This document shows, one piece after another, positions 1 through 6,356 of a stretch of DNA of 15,191 bases. The translations under genes were made by a program, and so were the position numbers. The stretch is taken from contig DCGK01000070.1 in assembly GCA_002315235.1 (NCBI GenBank), forward strand, positions 1-15,191, read 5' to 3'. The notes below the pieces were generated by a model. The model was not told the origin of the DNA and made no database searches. It worked only from the letters and a program-made list of their open reading frames with translations. This DNA comes from Ruminococcus sp. UBA1780 (GTDB lineage: Bacteria > Bacillota > Clostridia > Oscillospirales > Ruminococcaceae). Within the stretch, counting starts at the first letter, position 1; every line of letters begins with the position of its first letter.

Positions 1-447
1 TGTCTTGCTGTGACGGCAGCAGTTTGTCTGGCGGCTGACAGAAAGCTTTTTGCGCGGGTTGACTATTTTCTTCTGCTTACTTTCTGTGCGTTTTTTATTT
101 TCGTGGGAAATCTCGCAATGATTGAACCGGTAAAAAATGCACTTTCATCTGTTGTTACCGGCAATGAATATCTTACCGGGATACTTGCAAGTCAGATTAT
201 CAGTAATGTTCCGGCTGCGATTATGCTTTCCGGATTTACTGAAAATGCAGGGGCACTTCTTCTCGGAGTTGATATCGGCGGGCTCGGTACACTTGTGGCA
301 TCGCTTGCAAGTGTTATTTCATGGAAGCAGTATTCAAAGTCAGAAGGGGCTGACATGAAAAAATATCTCGGAGTTTTCTCTGCAGTGAACTTTTCGATGC
401 TTGCATTTATTACTGCTGTTTACTATTTTGTGAAGCTTGTCATTTAA
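1..447 (+). CDS. SLC13/ArsB/NhaD-like permease, C-terminal part (5' truncated)
   Basis: The reading frame is open from the first base, so the gene starts upstream; 148 codons are visible before the TAA at 445-447. The protein is very hydrophobic with about four membrane-spanning stretches: one around FLLLTFCAFFIFVG, one within the segment SQIISNVPAAIMLSGF, one around LLLGVDIGGLGTLVASLAS, and a final one ending in YYFVKLVI. The SNVPAA motif in a broken helix and the following GxDIGGLGTL stretch are typical of the second half of the ion transporter superfamily containing ArsB, CitMHS and SLC13-like permeases. It should sit in the cytoplasmic membrane and move an anion or a cation/proton pair; the substrate cannot be read from this part. 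The family assignment is by motif recognition; an annotation such as 'citrate transporter' or 'anion permease' would be equally generic. Confidence 0.75.
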   Translation, partial: CLAVTAAVCLAADRKLFARVDYFLLLTFCAFFIFVGNLAMIEPVKNALSSVVTGNEYLTGILASQIISNVPAAIMLSGFTENAGALLLGVDIGGLGTLVASLASVISWKQYSKSEGADMKKYLGVFSAVNFSMLAFITAVYYFVKLVI

Positions 448-466
448 GGCAACACTTCTTAAGGCA

Positions 467-493
467 GCAAAGTCAGTGCTTTACAGACTTTGC
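467..493 (+). other. Perfect 8-bp hairpin after the permease gene
   Basis: GCAAAGTC (467-474) and GACTTTGC (486-493) form a perfect 8-bp stem with an 11-base loop, 19 bases after the permease stop. There is no T-run after it, so it is a weak candidate for an intrinsic terminator; an mRNA 3'-end stabiliser or a repeat remnant are alternatives. Its loop contains TCAGTGCTT (partly in the stem), a sequence that recurs at 618-626. Confidence 0.4.
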
Positions 494-518
494 AAATTCC
501 GTACGGATATGATATAAT
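490..518 (+). promoter_or_regulatory. Candidate sigma-A promoter for pepF
   Basis: TTGCAA (490-495) is followed after 17 bases by a perfect TATAAT (513-518), preceded by TGA, which gives an extended TGN -10. Transcription would begin near 525 and leave a 5' leader of about 125 bases before pepF. The -35 matches the consensus at four of six positions. The -35 overlaps the 3' arm of the hairpin at 467-493. Confidence 0.55.
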
Positions 519-549
519 TCTGATTGAAATAAATACTTTGATACCTGAG

Positions 550-627
550 GAAGCACTGAACGGATATAACGGAAGATATCAGGAATGAATATGCGTCAGA
601 CTGAATAAGTGATTTAATCAGTGCTTC
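550..627 (+). repeat. Long-span inverted repeat in the pepF leader
   Basis: GAAGCACTGA (550-559) is a perfect reverse complement of TCAGTGCTTC (618-627), 58 bases apart, which would fold most of the predicted pepF 5' leader into one stem. A smaller GATAT/ATATC hairpin (563-567 with 576-580) lies inside. The stem ends 9 bases before the pepF Shine-Dalgarno. The left arm could also pair with 473-481 upstream. No known riboswitch was recognised in this region; a degenerate dispersed palindromic repeat is an alternative. Confidence 0.45.
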
Positions 628-649
628 TGATACTATGGAGGATGGAAAA

Positions 650-2449
650 ATGAACGAAACAGTTAAGGAACGCTCAGAGATTTCTGAAGAATTCAAATGG
701 GCAGTAAATGATATCTACATCGACGACAGCATGTGGAAAAAAGATTATGAATGCGTAAAAAAATCAGTTGATGATATAAAATCATATCACGGAAGACTTT
801 CCGAATCTGCTGATGTAATGCTTTCATATTTTAAACTCAGTGATGAAATCGGAATAAAATTTGACAGTCTGGTAAATTATGCTCACAGAAAAAGAGATGA
901 GGACAACAGGAATCCTGTATATCAGGAAATGTGCGGACAGCTTTCAGCTCTTATTTCGGAGATTTCTGATGCAGGATCATTTGAAGTACCGGAAATTCTT
1001 TCAGTGAGCGACGAGGTGCTTGAAAAGTTTTTTGCGGAAAACAGTGAGCTTGGTCTTTACAGACTTTATGTAAGCCGTCTTAAGAAAAGAAAAGAGCACA
1101 CTCTTTCTGAATCTGAAGAGAGAATTATGGCTCTTGCAGGTCAGATGCAGGAGGCACCGGATACCATCTATTCAGTATTCAGTGATGCTGAGCTTGAGTT
1201 TGATGATGCTGTTGACTCCGAAGGAAACAGACATCAGGTTACTCACGGAACATATATTCCTCTTGTGAAGAGTTCTGACCGTGTTCTCAGAGAATCCGCA
1301 TTTCATTCAATGTATGCAGCTTACGGGAAATATAAAAACACAATAGCTGCAATGCTTACAGCTCAGACAAAGCAGCTTTCATTTAACGCGAAGGCCCGCA
1401 GATACAAGTCATCACTGCATGCTTCTCTTGACAGAACGGATGTGCCTGTTTCGGTGTATCATAATCTTATTGATGCTGTTCACAGGAACATGGAATACAT
1501 GTACAAATATGTCAGACTCAGAAAGAAGCTTATGAAGCTTGATGAGCTTCATATGTACGATCTCTATACACCTGTTGTTTCTGACTGTGACATGAAAATC
1601 AGCTTTGAGGAAGCAAAGAAGAATGTTTATGATGCTCTCGCGCCTATGGGTGATGAATACAGAGCAGTTCTTATGGAAGGTTTTAACAACAGATGGATTG
1701 ACGTGTATGAAAATACAGGAAAGACAAGCGGCGCATATTCAGCCGGAGCAAAGGTTCATCCTTTTGTACTGCTCAATCACAAGGACACACTTAACTGTGA
1801 ATTTACTCTTGCACATGAAATGGGACATGCAATCCATTCCTGGTATTCAAATAAAACACAGCCTGCTGTATATTCAGACTATGTTATTTTTGTTGCTGAG
1901 GTTGCGTCAACATGCAATGAAGCACTTCTTATGGAATATCTGCTTAAAACAACGACTGACAAAAAGCAGAAGGCATATCTTATCAACTATTTCCTTGAAC
2001 AGTTCAGAACAACTCTTTACAGACAGACCATGTTTGCTGAGTTTGAACTTAAGATAAATCAGATGACTGAAAACGGTGAGGGACTTACGGCTGAGAATAT
2101 TTCAGAGCTTTACTATAATCTCAACAGACTGTATTTCGGTGACGACATTGTTATTGATGAGGATATAAGTCTTGAATGGGCAAGAATACCTCATTTCTAC
2201 TATGACTATTATGTATATCAGTACGCTACAGGCTATTCAGCGGCTATTGCACTTTCAAGAAAAATTCTAAAGGAAGGAAAGCCGGCGGTTGATAATTATA
2301 TAAAGTTCCTCAGCGGCGGATGCTCCGCTTCTCCTATTGAACTTCTTAAAACAGCAGGAGTAGATATGTCAACTCCTGATCCGGTAAATGCAGCACTTGA
2401 AATTTTCGGTGAACTTATTGATGAACTCGGGAACCTTCTCGACGACTAA
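650..2449 (+). CDS. pepF: Oligoendopeptidase F, M3B family zinc metallopeptidase
   Basis: 599-residue cytoplasmic zinc peptidase, the usual length for the PepF group of family M3, which cleaves short oligopeptides. The zinc-binding HEMGH motif lies at about residues 389-393, in the context LAHEMGHAIHSWYS, and the likely third zinc ligand is Glu417 in AEVASTCNEALL, 24 residues downstream as expected for M3. The C-terminal part has the typical aromatic-rich substrate region (PHFYYDYYVYQYATGYSAA) and ends SPIELLKTAGVDMSTPDPV, a familiar PepF tail. No signal peptide. An ATG at 635 is in frame, but the ATG at 650 is chosen because GGAGG at 637-641 sits 8 bases before it. It appears to be a single-gene transcript from the promoter at 490-518, with a 124-base gap before the next gene. 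Family certain; the exact peptide specificity is not visible. Confidence 0.93.
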   Translation: MNETVKERSEISEEFKWAVNDIYIDDSMWKKDYECVKKSVDDIKSYHGRLSESADVMLSYFKLSDEIGIKFDSLVNYAHRKRDEDNRNPVYQEMCGQLSALISEISDAGSFEVPEILSVSDEVLEKFFAENSELGLYRLYVSRLKKRKEHTLSESEERIMALAGQMQEAPDTIYSVFSDAELEFDDAVDSEGNRHQVTHGTYIPLVKSSDRVLRESAFHSMYAAYGKYKNTIAAMLTAQTKQLSFNAKARRYKSSLHASLDRTDVPVSVYHNLIDAVHRNMEYMYKYVRLRKKLMKLDELHMYDLYTPVVSDCDMKISFEEAKKNVYDALAPMGDEYRAVLMEGFNNRWIDVYENTGKTSGAYSAGAKVHPFVLLNHKDTLNCEFTLAHEMGHAIHSWYSNKTQPAVYSDYVIFVAEVASTCNEALLMEYLLKTTTDKKQKAYLINYFLEQFRTTLYRQTMFAEFELKINQMTENGEGLTAENISELYYNLNRLYFGDDIVIDEDISLEWARIPHFYYDYYVYQYATGYSAAIALSRKILKEGKPAVDNYIKFLSGGCSASPIELLKTAGVDMSTPDPVNAALEIFGELIDELGNLLDD

Positions 2450-2573
2450 AGCGTCTTAGATGAGGTGGATTTAATGTTTCCTTAAGTATGTTGTCTGAAC
2501 TGCTGTACAGGAAATATGCAGCTTGCGGGGTCAAAAAACAGGCTATAATTGTATTATTACGGAGGAATTCCAT

Positions 2574-3326
2574 ATGAAAAAGAAGATTTTACCGGTACTT
2601 GCTGCTTTCTGCACAGTTTTTTCGCTTGCGTCCTGCGGGAAAGAAAATGCAGGTGAAGACAGAGGTGTGCCTGAAGATAATGAAACAGTATCATACACTG
2701 ATGATGAAACAGTTTCAGAAACAGAGTCCGGGGAGGAAGAACAGACTGTAAGCTATGATTTTACAGGTATTGACAGTGAAAAAGCAATAAAAATTCTTAC
2801 TTCCGACAAGTACCATATTAAATTCAGATATGATTATACAGGTCAGCCTATGTATCAGGATATTTATTATGATTCAAACAATATTCTTGTTGAAACGGTA
2901 TTCATGGGAACAGACTACAGTATGCTGCTTAAGGACGGTGTTCAGTATACACTGATAGGCGATATCTACTACAAAATGCCTGAAGAATCGGTAAGTGAAC
3001 TCAGCTCCGGAGATATGTTTGAAGATTACGGATACACAGAAAGCGGAGAAACTGAACTTGACGGAAAAAAATACAGATATGACGAATTCTATCAGGGAAT
3101 AACTGATTCATATACAAAATTTCTTGTTGACGACAGCAATGAGCTTTATGCGATAATGAGCTCTGACAAGGTGATGTATATCGAGGAATACGATAATTCA
3201 TTCAAGTCAGAAGAAAAAATATGCATAGGAGAAGGAATGAATGAAGTTTCAGAGGATGAATTCAACAAAGTCTTCCTCGAAATGGTAACATCAAATACAG
3301 ATGCACTTCAGTCAGATGAGGGTTAA
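2574..3326 (+). CDS. Predicted lipoprotein of unknown function
   Basis: 250 residues. The N-terminus MKKKILPVLAAF has the charged and hydrophobic parts of a secretory signal, followed by a lipobox LASC with the acylated cysteine at residue 21. A stretch rich in E, D, S and T (about residues 23-65) follows and looks like a flexible tether. The rest (about 70-240) is acidic and rich in Tyr and Asp, with alternating beta-type stretches (KFRYDYTGQPMYQDIYYD, YTLIGDIYYKMPEE, ELDGKKYRYDEF). That pattern is loosely reminiscent of LolA/LppX-type beta-sheet lipoproteins, but no family is recognised and no catalytic motif is seen. It should be anchored on the outer face of the membrane. The ATG at 2574 is supported by GGAGG at 2561-2565, 8 bases upstream. 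A TATAAT occurs at 2544-2549 but lacks a well-spaced -35. No clear terminator follows the gene. Confidence 0.8.
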   Translation: MKKKILPVLAAFCTVFSLASCGKENAGEDRGVPEDNETVSYTDDETVSETESGEEEQTVSYDFTGIDSEKAIKILTSDKYHIKFRYDYTGQPMYQDIYYDSNNILVETVFMGTDYSMLLKDGVQYTLIGDIYYKMPEESVSELSSGDMFEDYGYTESGETELDGKKYRYDEFYQGITDSYTKFLVDDSNELYAIMSSDKVMYIEEYDNSFKSEEKICIGEGMNEVSEDEFNKVFLEMVTSNTDALQSDEG

Positions 3327-3401
3327 TTCGTTTTCCGGTGCCGGTGATACGGAAGATATACAGTAAACGCAATAATTTCGTGAAATATTTTATTTCAGGT
3401 A

Positions 3402-3431
3402 TTGACAAACACAAAGCTTATGTGTTAAAAT
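3402..3431 (+). promoter_or_regulatory. Strong sigma-A promoter for rplU-prp-rpmA
   Basis: A perfect TTGACA (3402-3407) is followed after 18 bases by TAAAAT (3426-3431). Predicted transcription start is near 3438, giving an 80-base leader ahead of rplU. This is the best consensus -35 in the window, which suits a ribosomal protein operon. Confidence 0.75.
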
Positions 3432-3437
3432 AATAAA

Positions 3438-3500
3438 GCCGCATGTATTCTGGTCTACAAGTTGTTCCATTCGGAACACACCGTTTGCAGCGAGTTTTTT
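3438..3500 (+). promoter_or_regulatory. Candidate L21 (rplU) leader RNA
   Basis: The segment between the promoter and the rplU ribosome binding site folds as a nested stem: GCCGCA (3438-3443) with TGCAGC (3486-3491) with one C-A mismatch, GGT/ACC (3452-3454 with 3480-3482), and a perfect apical hairpin TGTTCC/GGAACA (3463-3468 with 3473-3478) closed by a 4-base loop. GAG and a run of six T (3495-3500) follow immediately, just before the AAGGAAG Shine-Dalgarno. Bacillota rplU genes commonly carry an L21 leader (Rfam L21_leader) at this place, which is thought to give autogenous control. Assignment is by position and fold, not by a covariance-model match. Confidence 0.5.
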
Positions 3501-3519
3501 GGAAAGGAAGTAAACCAAA

Positions 3520-3834
3520 ATGTACGCAATTATCGAAACAGGTGGTAAGCAGTATCAGGTCAAAGAGGGAGACGTAGTTTTCATCGAAAAGCTCGCAGTA
3601 GAAGCTGATGAAACAGTTAACTTCGACAAGGTTGTTGCTGTAAACAACGACAAGGGACTTACAGTTGGTGCTCCATACGTTAGTGGTGCTACTGTAACAG
3701 CTAAGGTTGTTAAGAACGGCAAGGCTAAGAAGATCAATATTCTTACTTACAAGCCTAAGAAGGGCTCTACAATGAAGAGACAGGGCCACAGACAGCCTTA
3801 CACTCAGGTTAAGATTGAAGCAATCAAGGGCTAA
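3520..3834 (+). CDS. rplU: 50S ribosomal protein L21
   Basis: 104 residues, the normal length for bL21. The N-terminus MYAIIETGGKQYQVKEGDVVFIEKL and the C-terminal YKPKKGSTMKRQGHRQPYTQVKIEAI are hallmark bL21 sequences, the second being the RNA-binding region that contacts 23S rRNA in the large subunit. The ATG is preceded by AAGGAAG (3504-3510) at 9 bases. First gene of the rplU-prp-rpmA unit, driven by the promoter at 3402-3431 and probably controlled through its leader. The third-base choice (many GTT, AAG, AAC) suggests high expression compared with neighbours. Confidence 0.98.
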   Translation: MYAIIETGGKQYQVKEGDVVFIEKLAVEADETVNFDKVVAVNNDKGLTVGAPYVSGATVTAKVVKNGKAKKINILTYKPKKGSTMKRQGHRQPYTQVKIEAIKG

Positions 3835-3839
3835 TAAAG

Positions 3840-4154
3840 ATGATTACTGCTGTTTTTTATAAAAAGGGCAGAGATTATTCTGGCTTTAGAGTAAGCGGTC
3901 ATGCAGAATATGCTGATCCGGGTGAAGACATAGTGTGTGCCAGTGTTACATCAGCTGTTCAGCTCAGTGCTAACCTGATTACAGAGAGTTTTCACATTAA
4001 TGCGGAAGCGGATGCTGTCGGTGATACAGTTACTCTTAAGGTTGCGGAAACCTGTGAAGAAGCTTCAAGGATTATTGATGGTCTTAAGACACATCTTGAA
4101 CTTCTTTCTGAGGAATTTGAAAATACGATTATTACAAAAATTTCGGAGGTGTAA
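3840..4154 (+). CDS. prp: Ribosomal-processing cysteine protease Prp
   Basis: 104 residues, formerly the YsxB/DUF464 family. Known role: a cysteine protease that removes the N-terminal extension from the L27 precursor in Bacillota. The two catalytic positions are visible: His21 in VSGHAEYA and Cys33 in EDIVCASVTS, in the spacing described for the Staphylococcus aureus enzyme. It lies between rplU and rpmA, starts 5 bases after the rplU stop, and its Shine-Dalgarno (AAGGG, 3826-3830) is inside the end of rplU, which suggests coupled translation. The adjacent L27 does carry the extension that this enzyme cuts (see rpmA), so substrate and enzyme are encoded side by side. Confidence 0.94.
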   Translation: MITAVFYKKGRDYSGFRVSGHAEYADPGEDIVCASVTSAVQLSANLITESFHINAEADAVGDTVTLKVAETCEEASRIIDGLKTHLELLSEEFENTIITKISEV

Positions 4155-4157
4155 GTT

Positions 4158-4439
4158 ATGTTAAATCTTAGTATGCAGTTTTTTGCTCATAAGAAGGGTT
4201 CTGGTTCAACAAAGAACGGCCGTGATTCTGAGTCAAAGAGATTAGGTGTTAAGAGAGCAGATGGTCAGCTTGTTAAGGCTGGTAACATTCTCGTTCGTCA
4301 GCGTGGTACACACATTCATCCAGGTGAAGGTGTAGGCATCGGTTCTGATGATACATTATTTGCTACTGTAGAAGGCAGAGTTAAGTTCGAAAGACTCGGC
4401 CGTGACCGTAAGAAAGTTTCAGTTTACGCTGTACAGTAA
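4158..4439 (+). CDS. rpmA: 50S ribosomal protein L27, precursor with Prp-cleaved extension
   Basis: 93 residues, bL27. The mature protein should begin at residue 10 (AHKKGSGSTKNGRDS), whose flexible N-terminal tail reaches the peptidyl transferase centre. The first nine residues, MLNLSMQFF, match the Bacillota extension ending in QFF that Prp removes; cleavage is predicted between Phe9 and Ala10. The core GxxILVRQRGTHIHPGEGVGIGSDDTLFA is diagnostic. The start is 3 bases after the prp stop, with GGAGGTG (4145-4151) 6 bases before the ATG, one of the stronger ribosome binding sites here. Last gene of the short operon before the hairpin-rich gap at 4440-4658. Confidence 0.98.
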   Translation: MLNLSMQFFAHKKGSGSTKNGRDSESKRLGVKRADGQLVKAGNILVRQRGTHIHPGEGVGIGSDDTLFATVEGRVKFERLGRDRKKVSVYAVQ

Positions 4440-4450
4440 TGAATAAATTA

Positions 4451-4481
4451 CGGTAAACGTTAATTGTATTTTCGTTTGCTG
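4451..4481 (+). other. Imperfect hairpin just after rpmA
   Basis: CGGTAAACG (4451-4459) can pair with CGTTTGCTG (4473-4481) in a 9-bp stem with two G-U pairs and a 13-base loop, starting about 11 bases after the rpmA stop. No T-run follows. It is the first of four hairpins in the 219-base gap to obg. Confidence 0.3.
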
Positions 4482-4513
4482 TAAGCCGTTTTCAAGGCAA
4501 TATTAATATGATG

Positions 4514-4554
4514 ACTGCAGTAAGGGTCAGGTTTGTTCCAGCATTTACTGCAGT
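4514..4554 (+). repeat. Perfect 10-bp inverted repeat between rpmA and obg
   Basis: ACTGCAGTAA (4514-4523) and TTACTGCAGT (4545-4554) are perfect reverse complements separated by 21 bases. ACTGCAGT is itself palindromic, so the two copies are also near-direct repeats. It could be an RNA stem or a two-site operator for a dimeric DNA-binding protein; only three T follow, so it is a poor terminator. Confidence 0.45.
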
Positions 4555-4566
4555 TTCGATTACAAT

Positions 4567-4595
4567 AAAATCCCGGGCGTTGAGCTTGGGATTTT
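4567..4595 (+). terminator. Possible intrinsic terminator after rpmA
   Basis: AAAATCCC (4567-4574) pairs with GGGATTTT (4588-4595), and the stem continues inward through two G-U pairs and two G-C pairs to a 5-base loop, giving 12 bp. The T-tract is short (TTTT, within the stem), so efficiency is doubtful and partial read-through into obg is plausible. The flanking A and T runs make it symmetrical, so it could act on either strand. Confidence 0.4.
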
Positions 4596-4620
4596 GCTGT
4601 ATATAGCGTGATTTACTCAG

Positions 4621-4644
4621 TCATGTGCGTTTATGCACACATGA
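4621..4644 (+). other. Hairpin next to the obg Shine-Dalgarno
   Basis: TCATGTG (4621-4627) and CACATGA (4638-4644) form a perfect 7-bp stem with a 10-base loop, ending at the first base of the AAAGGATG Shine-Dalgarno region (4644-4651). It may influence access of ribosomes to obg. No convincing promoter was found between 4440 and 4658. Confidence 0.4.
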
Positions 4645-4658
4645 AAGGATGATTACAG

Positions 4659-5936
4659 ATGTTCGTAGACAAGGCGAAAATCAGAGTTAAAGCCGGAGAC
4701 GGCGGAGACGGTGCAGTTTCATTTTATCGTGAAAAATATGTCGCTGCCGGCGGACCTGATGGTGGTAACGGCGGCAAGGGCGGAGATGTTATCTTTGTAA
4801 TTGACGATAATTTCTCAACTCTTATAGACTTTAAATATAAAAAGAAGTATGTTGCCCAGAAAGGGGAAAACGGCGGTGCAAAGCACTGTACCGGACGTAA
4901 CGGAGAAGATCTGATTATTAAGGTACCGCGCGGCACCCTTGTACGTGAGGCAAATACAGGAAGAATAATTGCTGACCTTTCCCGTAAGGAAAAACAGGTA
5001 ATCGCCAGGGGCGGCAACGGCGGCAAGGGAAATGCTGTTTTTAAATCTCCTACTCGTCAGATTCCTCGTTTTGCAAAGCCTGGTTATCCGGGTGAGGAAT
5101 TTGAACTCACACTTGAACTCAAGCTTCTTGCCGATGTAGGACTTGTAGGTTTTCCTAATGTAGGCAAATCAACTCTTATATCAGTAGTAAGCCAGGCTAA
5201 GCCTAAGATTGCCAATTATCACTTCACAACACTTGTGCCGGTTCTTGGTGTGGTAAAGGTTGAAGCCGAAAAGTCATTTGTTATGGCGGATATTCCTGGT
5301 CTTATTGAAGGAGCCAGCGATGGTATCGGACTTGGTCATGAGTTCCTCAGACACGTTGAAAGGTGCCGTCTTATATTACATGTACTTGACGTTTCAGGAT
5401 CAGAGGGCAGAGATCCTTCTGAAGACTTTGAGATAATAAATGCTGAACTTGAAAAGTTCAGTCCGGACCTTGCAAAGTGTCCGCAGATTGTTGCTGCCAA
5501 CAAGTCGGATATGGCTTCACCTGAACAGGTTGAGGAACTGAAGAAGTTTATCGAAGACAAGGGATATGCTTTCTTTGAGATTTCAGCTGCGACAACACAG
5601 GGAACATCAGACCTTATCAAGTATATATCTTCTGAACTTGACAAGCTTCCTCCTATCAAGGAGTATGAGCCTGAAGAGATTCCTGAAGAAGAGATTATGC
5701 AGAGAGCTGATGACCGCAAAAAGATTACAGTCACAAAAGAAGAGGATATTTATTTTGTTGAAGCCCAGTGGCTTGAACCTATTCTCAGAACTGTTAATCT
5801 TGAGGACTATTCATCACTTCAGTATCTTCAGAGAGTTCTCCAGACAAACGGAGTATTCCAGAGACTTGAGGACATGGGTATTGAAGAAGGAGAAACCGTT
5901 GATATTCACGGATTCGAGTTCGAATACGTTAAGTAA
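4659..5936 (+). CDS. obg: GTPase Obg, ribosome assembly
   Basis: 425 residues with three domains. The glycine-rich Obg fold is at about 1-158 (KAGDGGDGAVSF, GGPDGGNGGKGGDV, RGGNGGKGNAVF). The GTPase domain follows with G1 GFPNVGKST (164-172), G2 Thr190/191 in HFTTLVPVLG, G3 DIPG (211-214), G4 NKSD (281-284) and G5 around SA (309-310). A C-terminal OCT domain (about 345-425), found in Gram-positive Obg proteins, completes it. The family binds the large ribosomal subunit, acts late in 50S assembly and is linked to ppGpp and stress signalling. AAAGGATG at 4644-4651 precedes the ATG. It follows rplU-prp-rpmA in the widespread order and heads obg-mrnC-yebC-rlmA with very small gaps, so these four are probably one transcript. 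Confidence 0.97.
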   Translation: MFVDKAKIRVKAGDGGDGAVSFYREKYVAAGGPDGGNGGKGGDVIFVIDDNFSTLIDFKYKKKYVAQKGENGGAKHCTGRNGEDLIIKVPRGTLVREANTGRIIADLSRKEKQVIARGGNGGKGNAVFKSPTRQIPRFAKPGYPGEEFELTLELKLLADVGLVGFPNVGKSTLISVVSQAKPKIANYHFTTLVPVLGVVKVEAEKSFVMADIPGLIEGASDGIGLGHEFLRHVERCRLILHVLDVSGSEGRDPSEDFEIINAELEKFSPDLAKCPQIVAANKSDMASPEQVEELKKFIEDKGYAFFEISAATTQGTSDLIKYISSELDKLPPIKEYEPEEIPEEEIMQRADDRKKITVTKEEDIYFVEAQWLEPILRTVNLEDYSSLQYLQRVLQTNGVFQRLEDMGIEEGETVDIHGFEFEYVK

Positions 5937-5941
5937 CAGGG

Positions 5942-6355
5942 GTGGCTCTTACGGAAAAGATATTATCAGTCAGAGAAGCTATGCAGTATTCGCCTCTTAC
6001 ACTTGCCTTTATGGGCGACTGTGTTTACGAGCAGTTTGTGCGTGAGCATATTGTACTTCAGGCAAATACTGCAGTTTCAAAGCTTCATACTGCTACAACA
6101 AAAAAAGTATGCGCTGTTTATCAGTCAAGGGCATACGATGTGATTCTTCCTGTACTCGATGAAACTGAAGTATCGGTTCTTAAGAGAGGAAGAAATGCAA
6201 CAGGATGTTCAGCGCCGAAAAGCGCTAATATAATTGATTACAGAAGGGCAACTGCTGTTGAGTGCCTTTTCGGATTTCTGCACCTTACCGGTCGCGATGA
6301 CCGTGCAGAAGAATTAATCAGATTAATTTTGTCAGACACTAAGGAGGAAGATTAA
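5942..6355 (+). CDS. mrnC: Mini-ribonuclease III
   Basis: 137 residues; an RNase III catalytic domain without the double-stranded RNA-binding domain. Known role in Bacillus: trimming of the 23S rRNA precursor ends in assembling 50S particles. The catalytic motif is LAFMGDCVYEQFVREH with Asp26 and Glu30; LKRGRNA and the late acidic helix ATAVECLFGFLHL (second metal-site Glu) also match. The proposed start is GTG at 5942, five bases after the obg stop; an in-frame stop at 5930-5932 blocks anything much earlier. The purine run AGGGG overlaps the start itself, so it is a poor Shine-Dalgarno, and translation may be coupled to obg. A start at ATG 5981 would remove 13 residues that the Bacillus family members have. 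It ends 1 base before the yebC ATG, which continues the rRNA-maturation theme. Confidence 0.9.
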   Translation: MALTEKILSVREAMQYSPLTLAFMGDCVYEQFVREHIVLQANTAVSKLHTATTKKVCAVYQSRAYDVILPVLDETEVSVLKRGRNATGCSAPKSANIIDYRRATAVECLFGFLHLTGRDDRAEELIRLILSDTKEED

Positions 6356-6356
6356 G

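Noticed and set aside
635..649. Earlier ATG start for pepF
   Set aside because: The GGAGG at 637-641 would lie inside the coding region and cannot serve it; it serves the ATG at 650 at ideal spacing.
1605..2057. Plus-strand open frame inside pepF
   Set aside because: Out of frame with the zinc peptidase active-site region, which is clearly the real coding sequence.
2523..2549. Promoter for the lipoprotein gene (TTGCGG ... TATAAT)
   Set aside because: The -10 is perfect, but the nearest -35-like sequence is only 15 bases away and matches poorly; kept as a note, not a feature.
3327..3401. Terminator after the lipoprotein (TTCCG ... CGGAA near 3344)
   Set aside because: The stem is only 5 bp with a 12-base loop and no T-run.
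4724..5026. Open frame on the minus strand opposite obg
   Set aside because: It is the complement of the glycine-rich Obg domain and codes a low-complexity Pro/Ser/Leu-rich protein; the forward gene explains it fully.
5566..6045. Open frame on the plus strand overlapping obg and mrnC out of frame
   Set aside because: It overlaps two well-supported genes in a different frame and has no recognisable domain or ribosome binding site.
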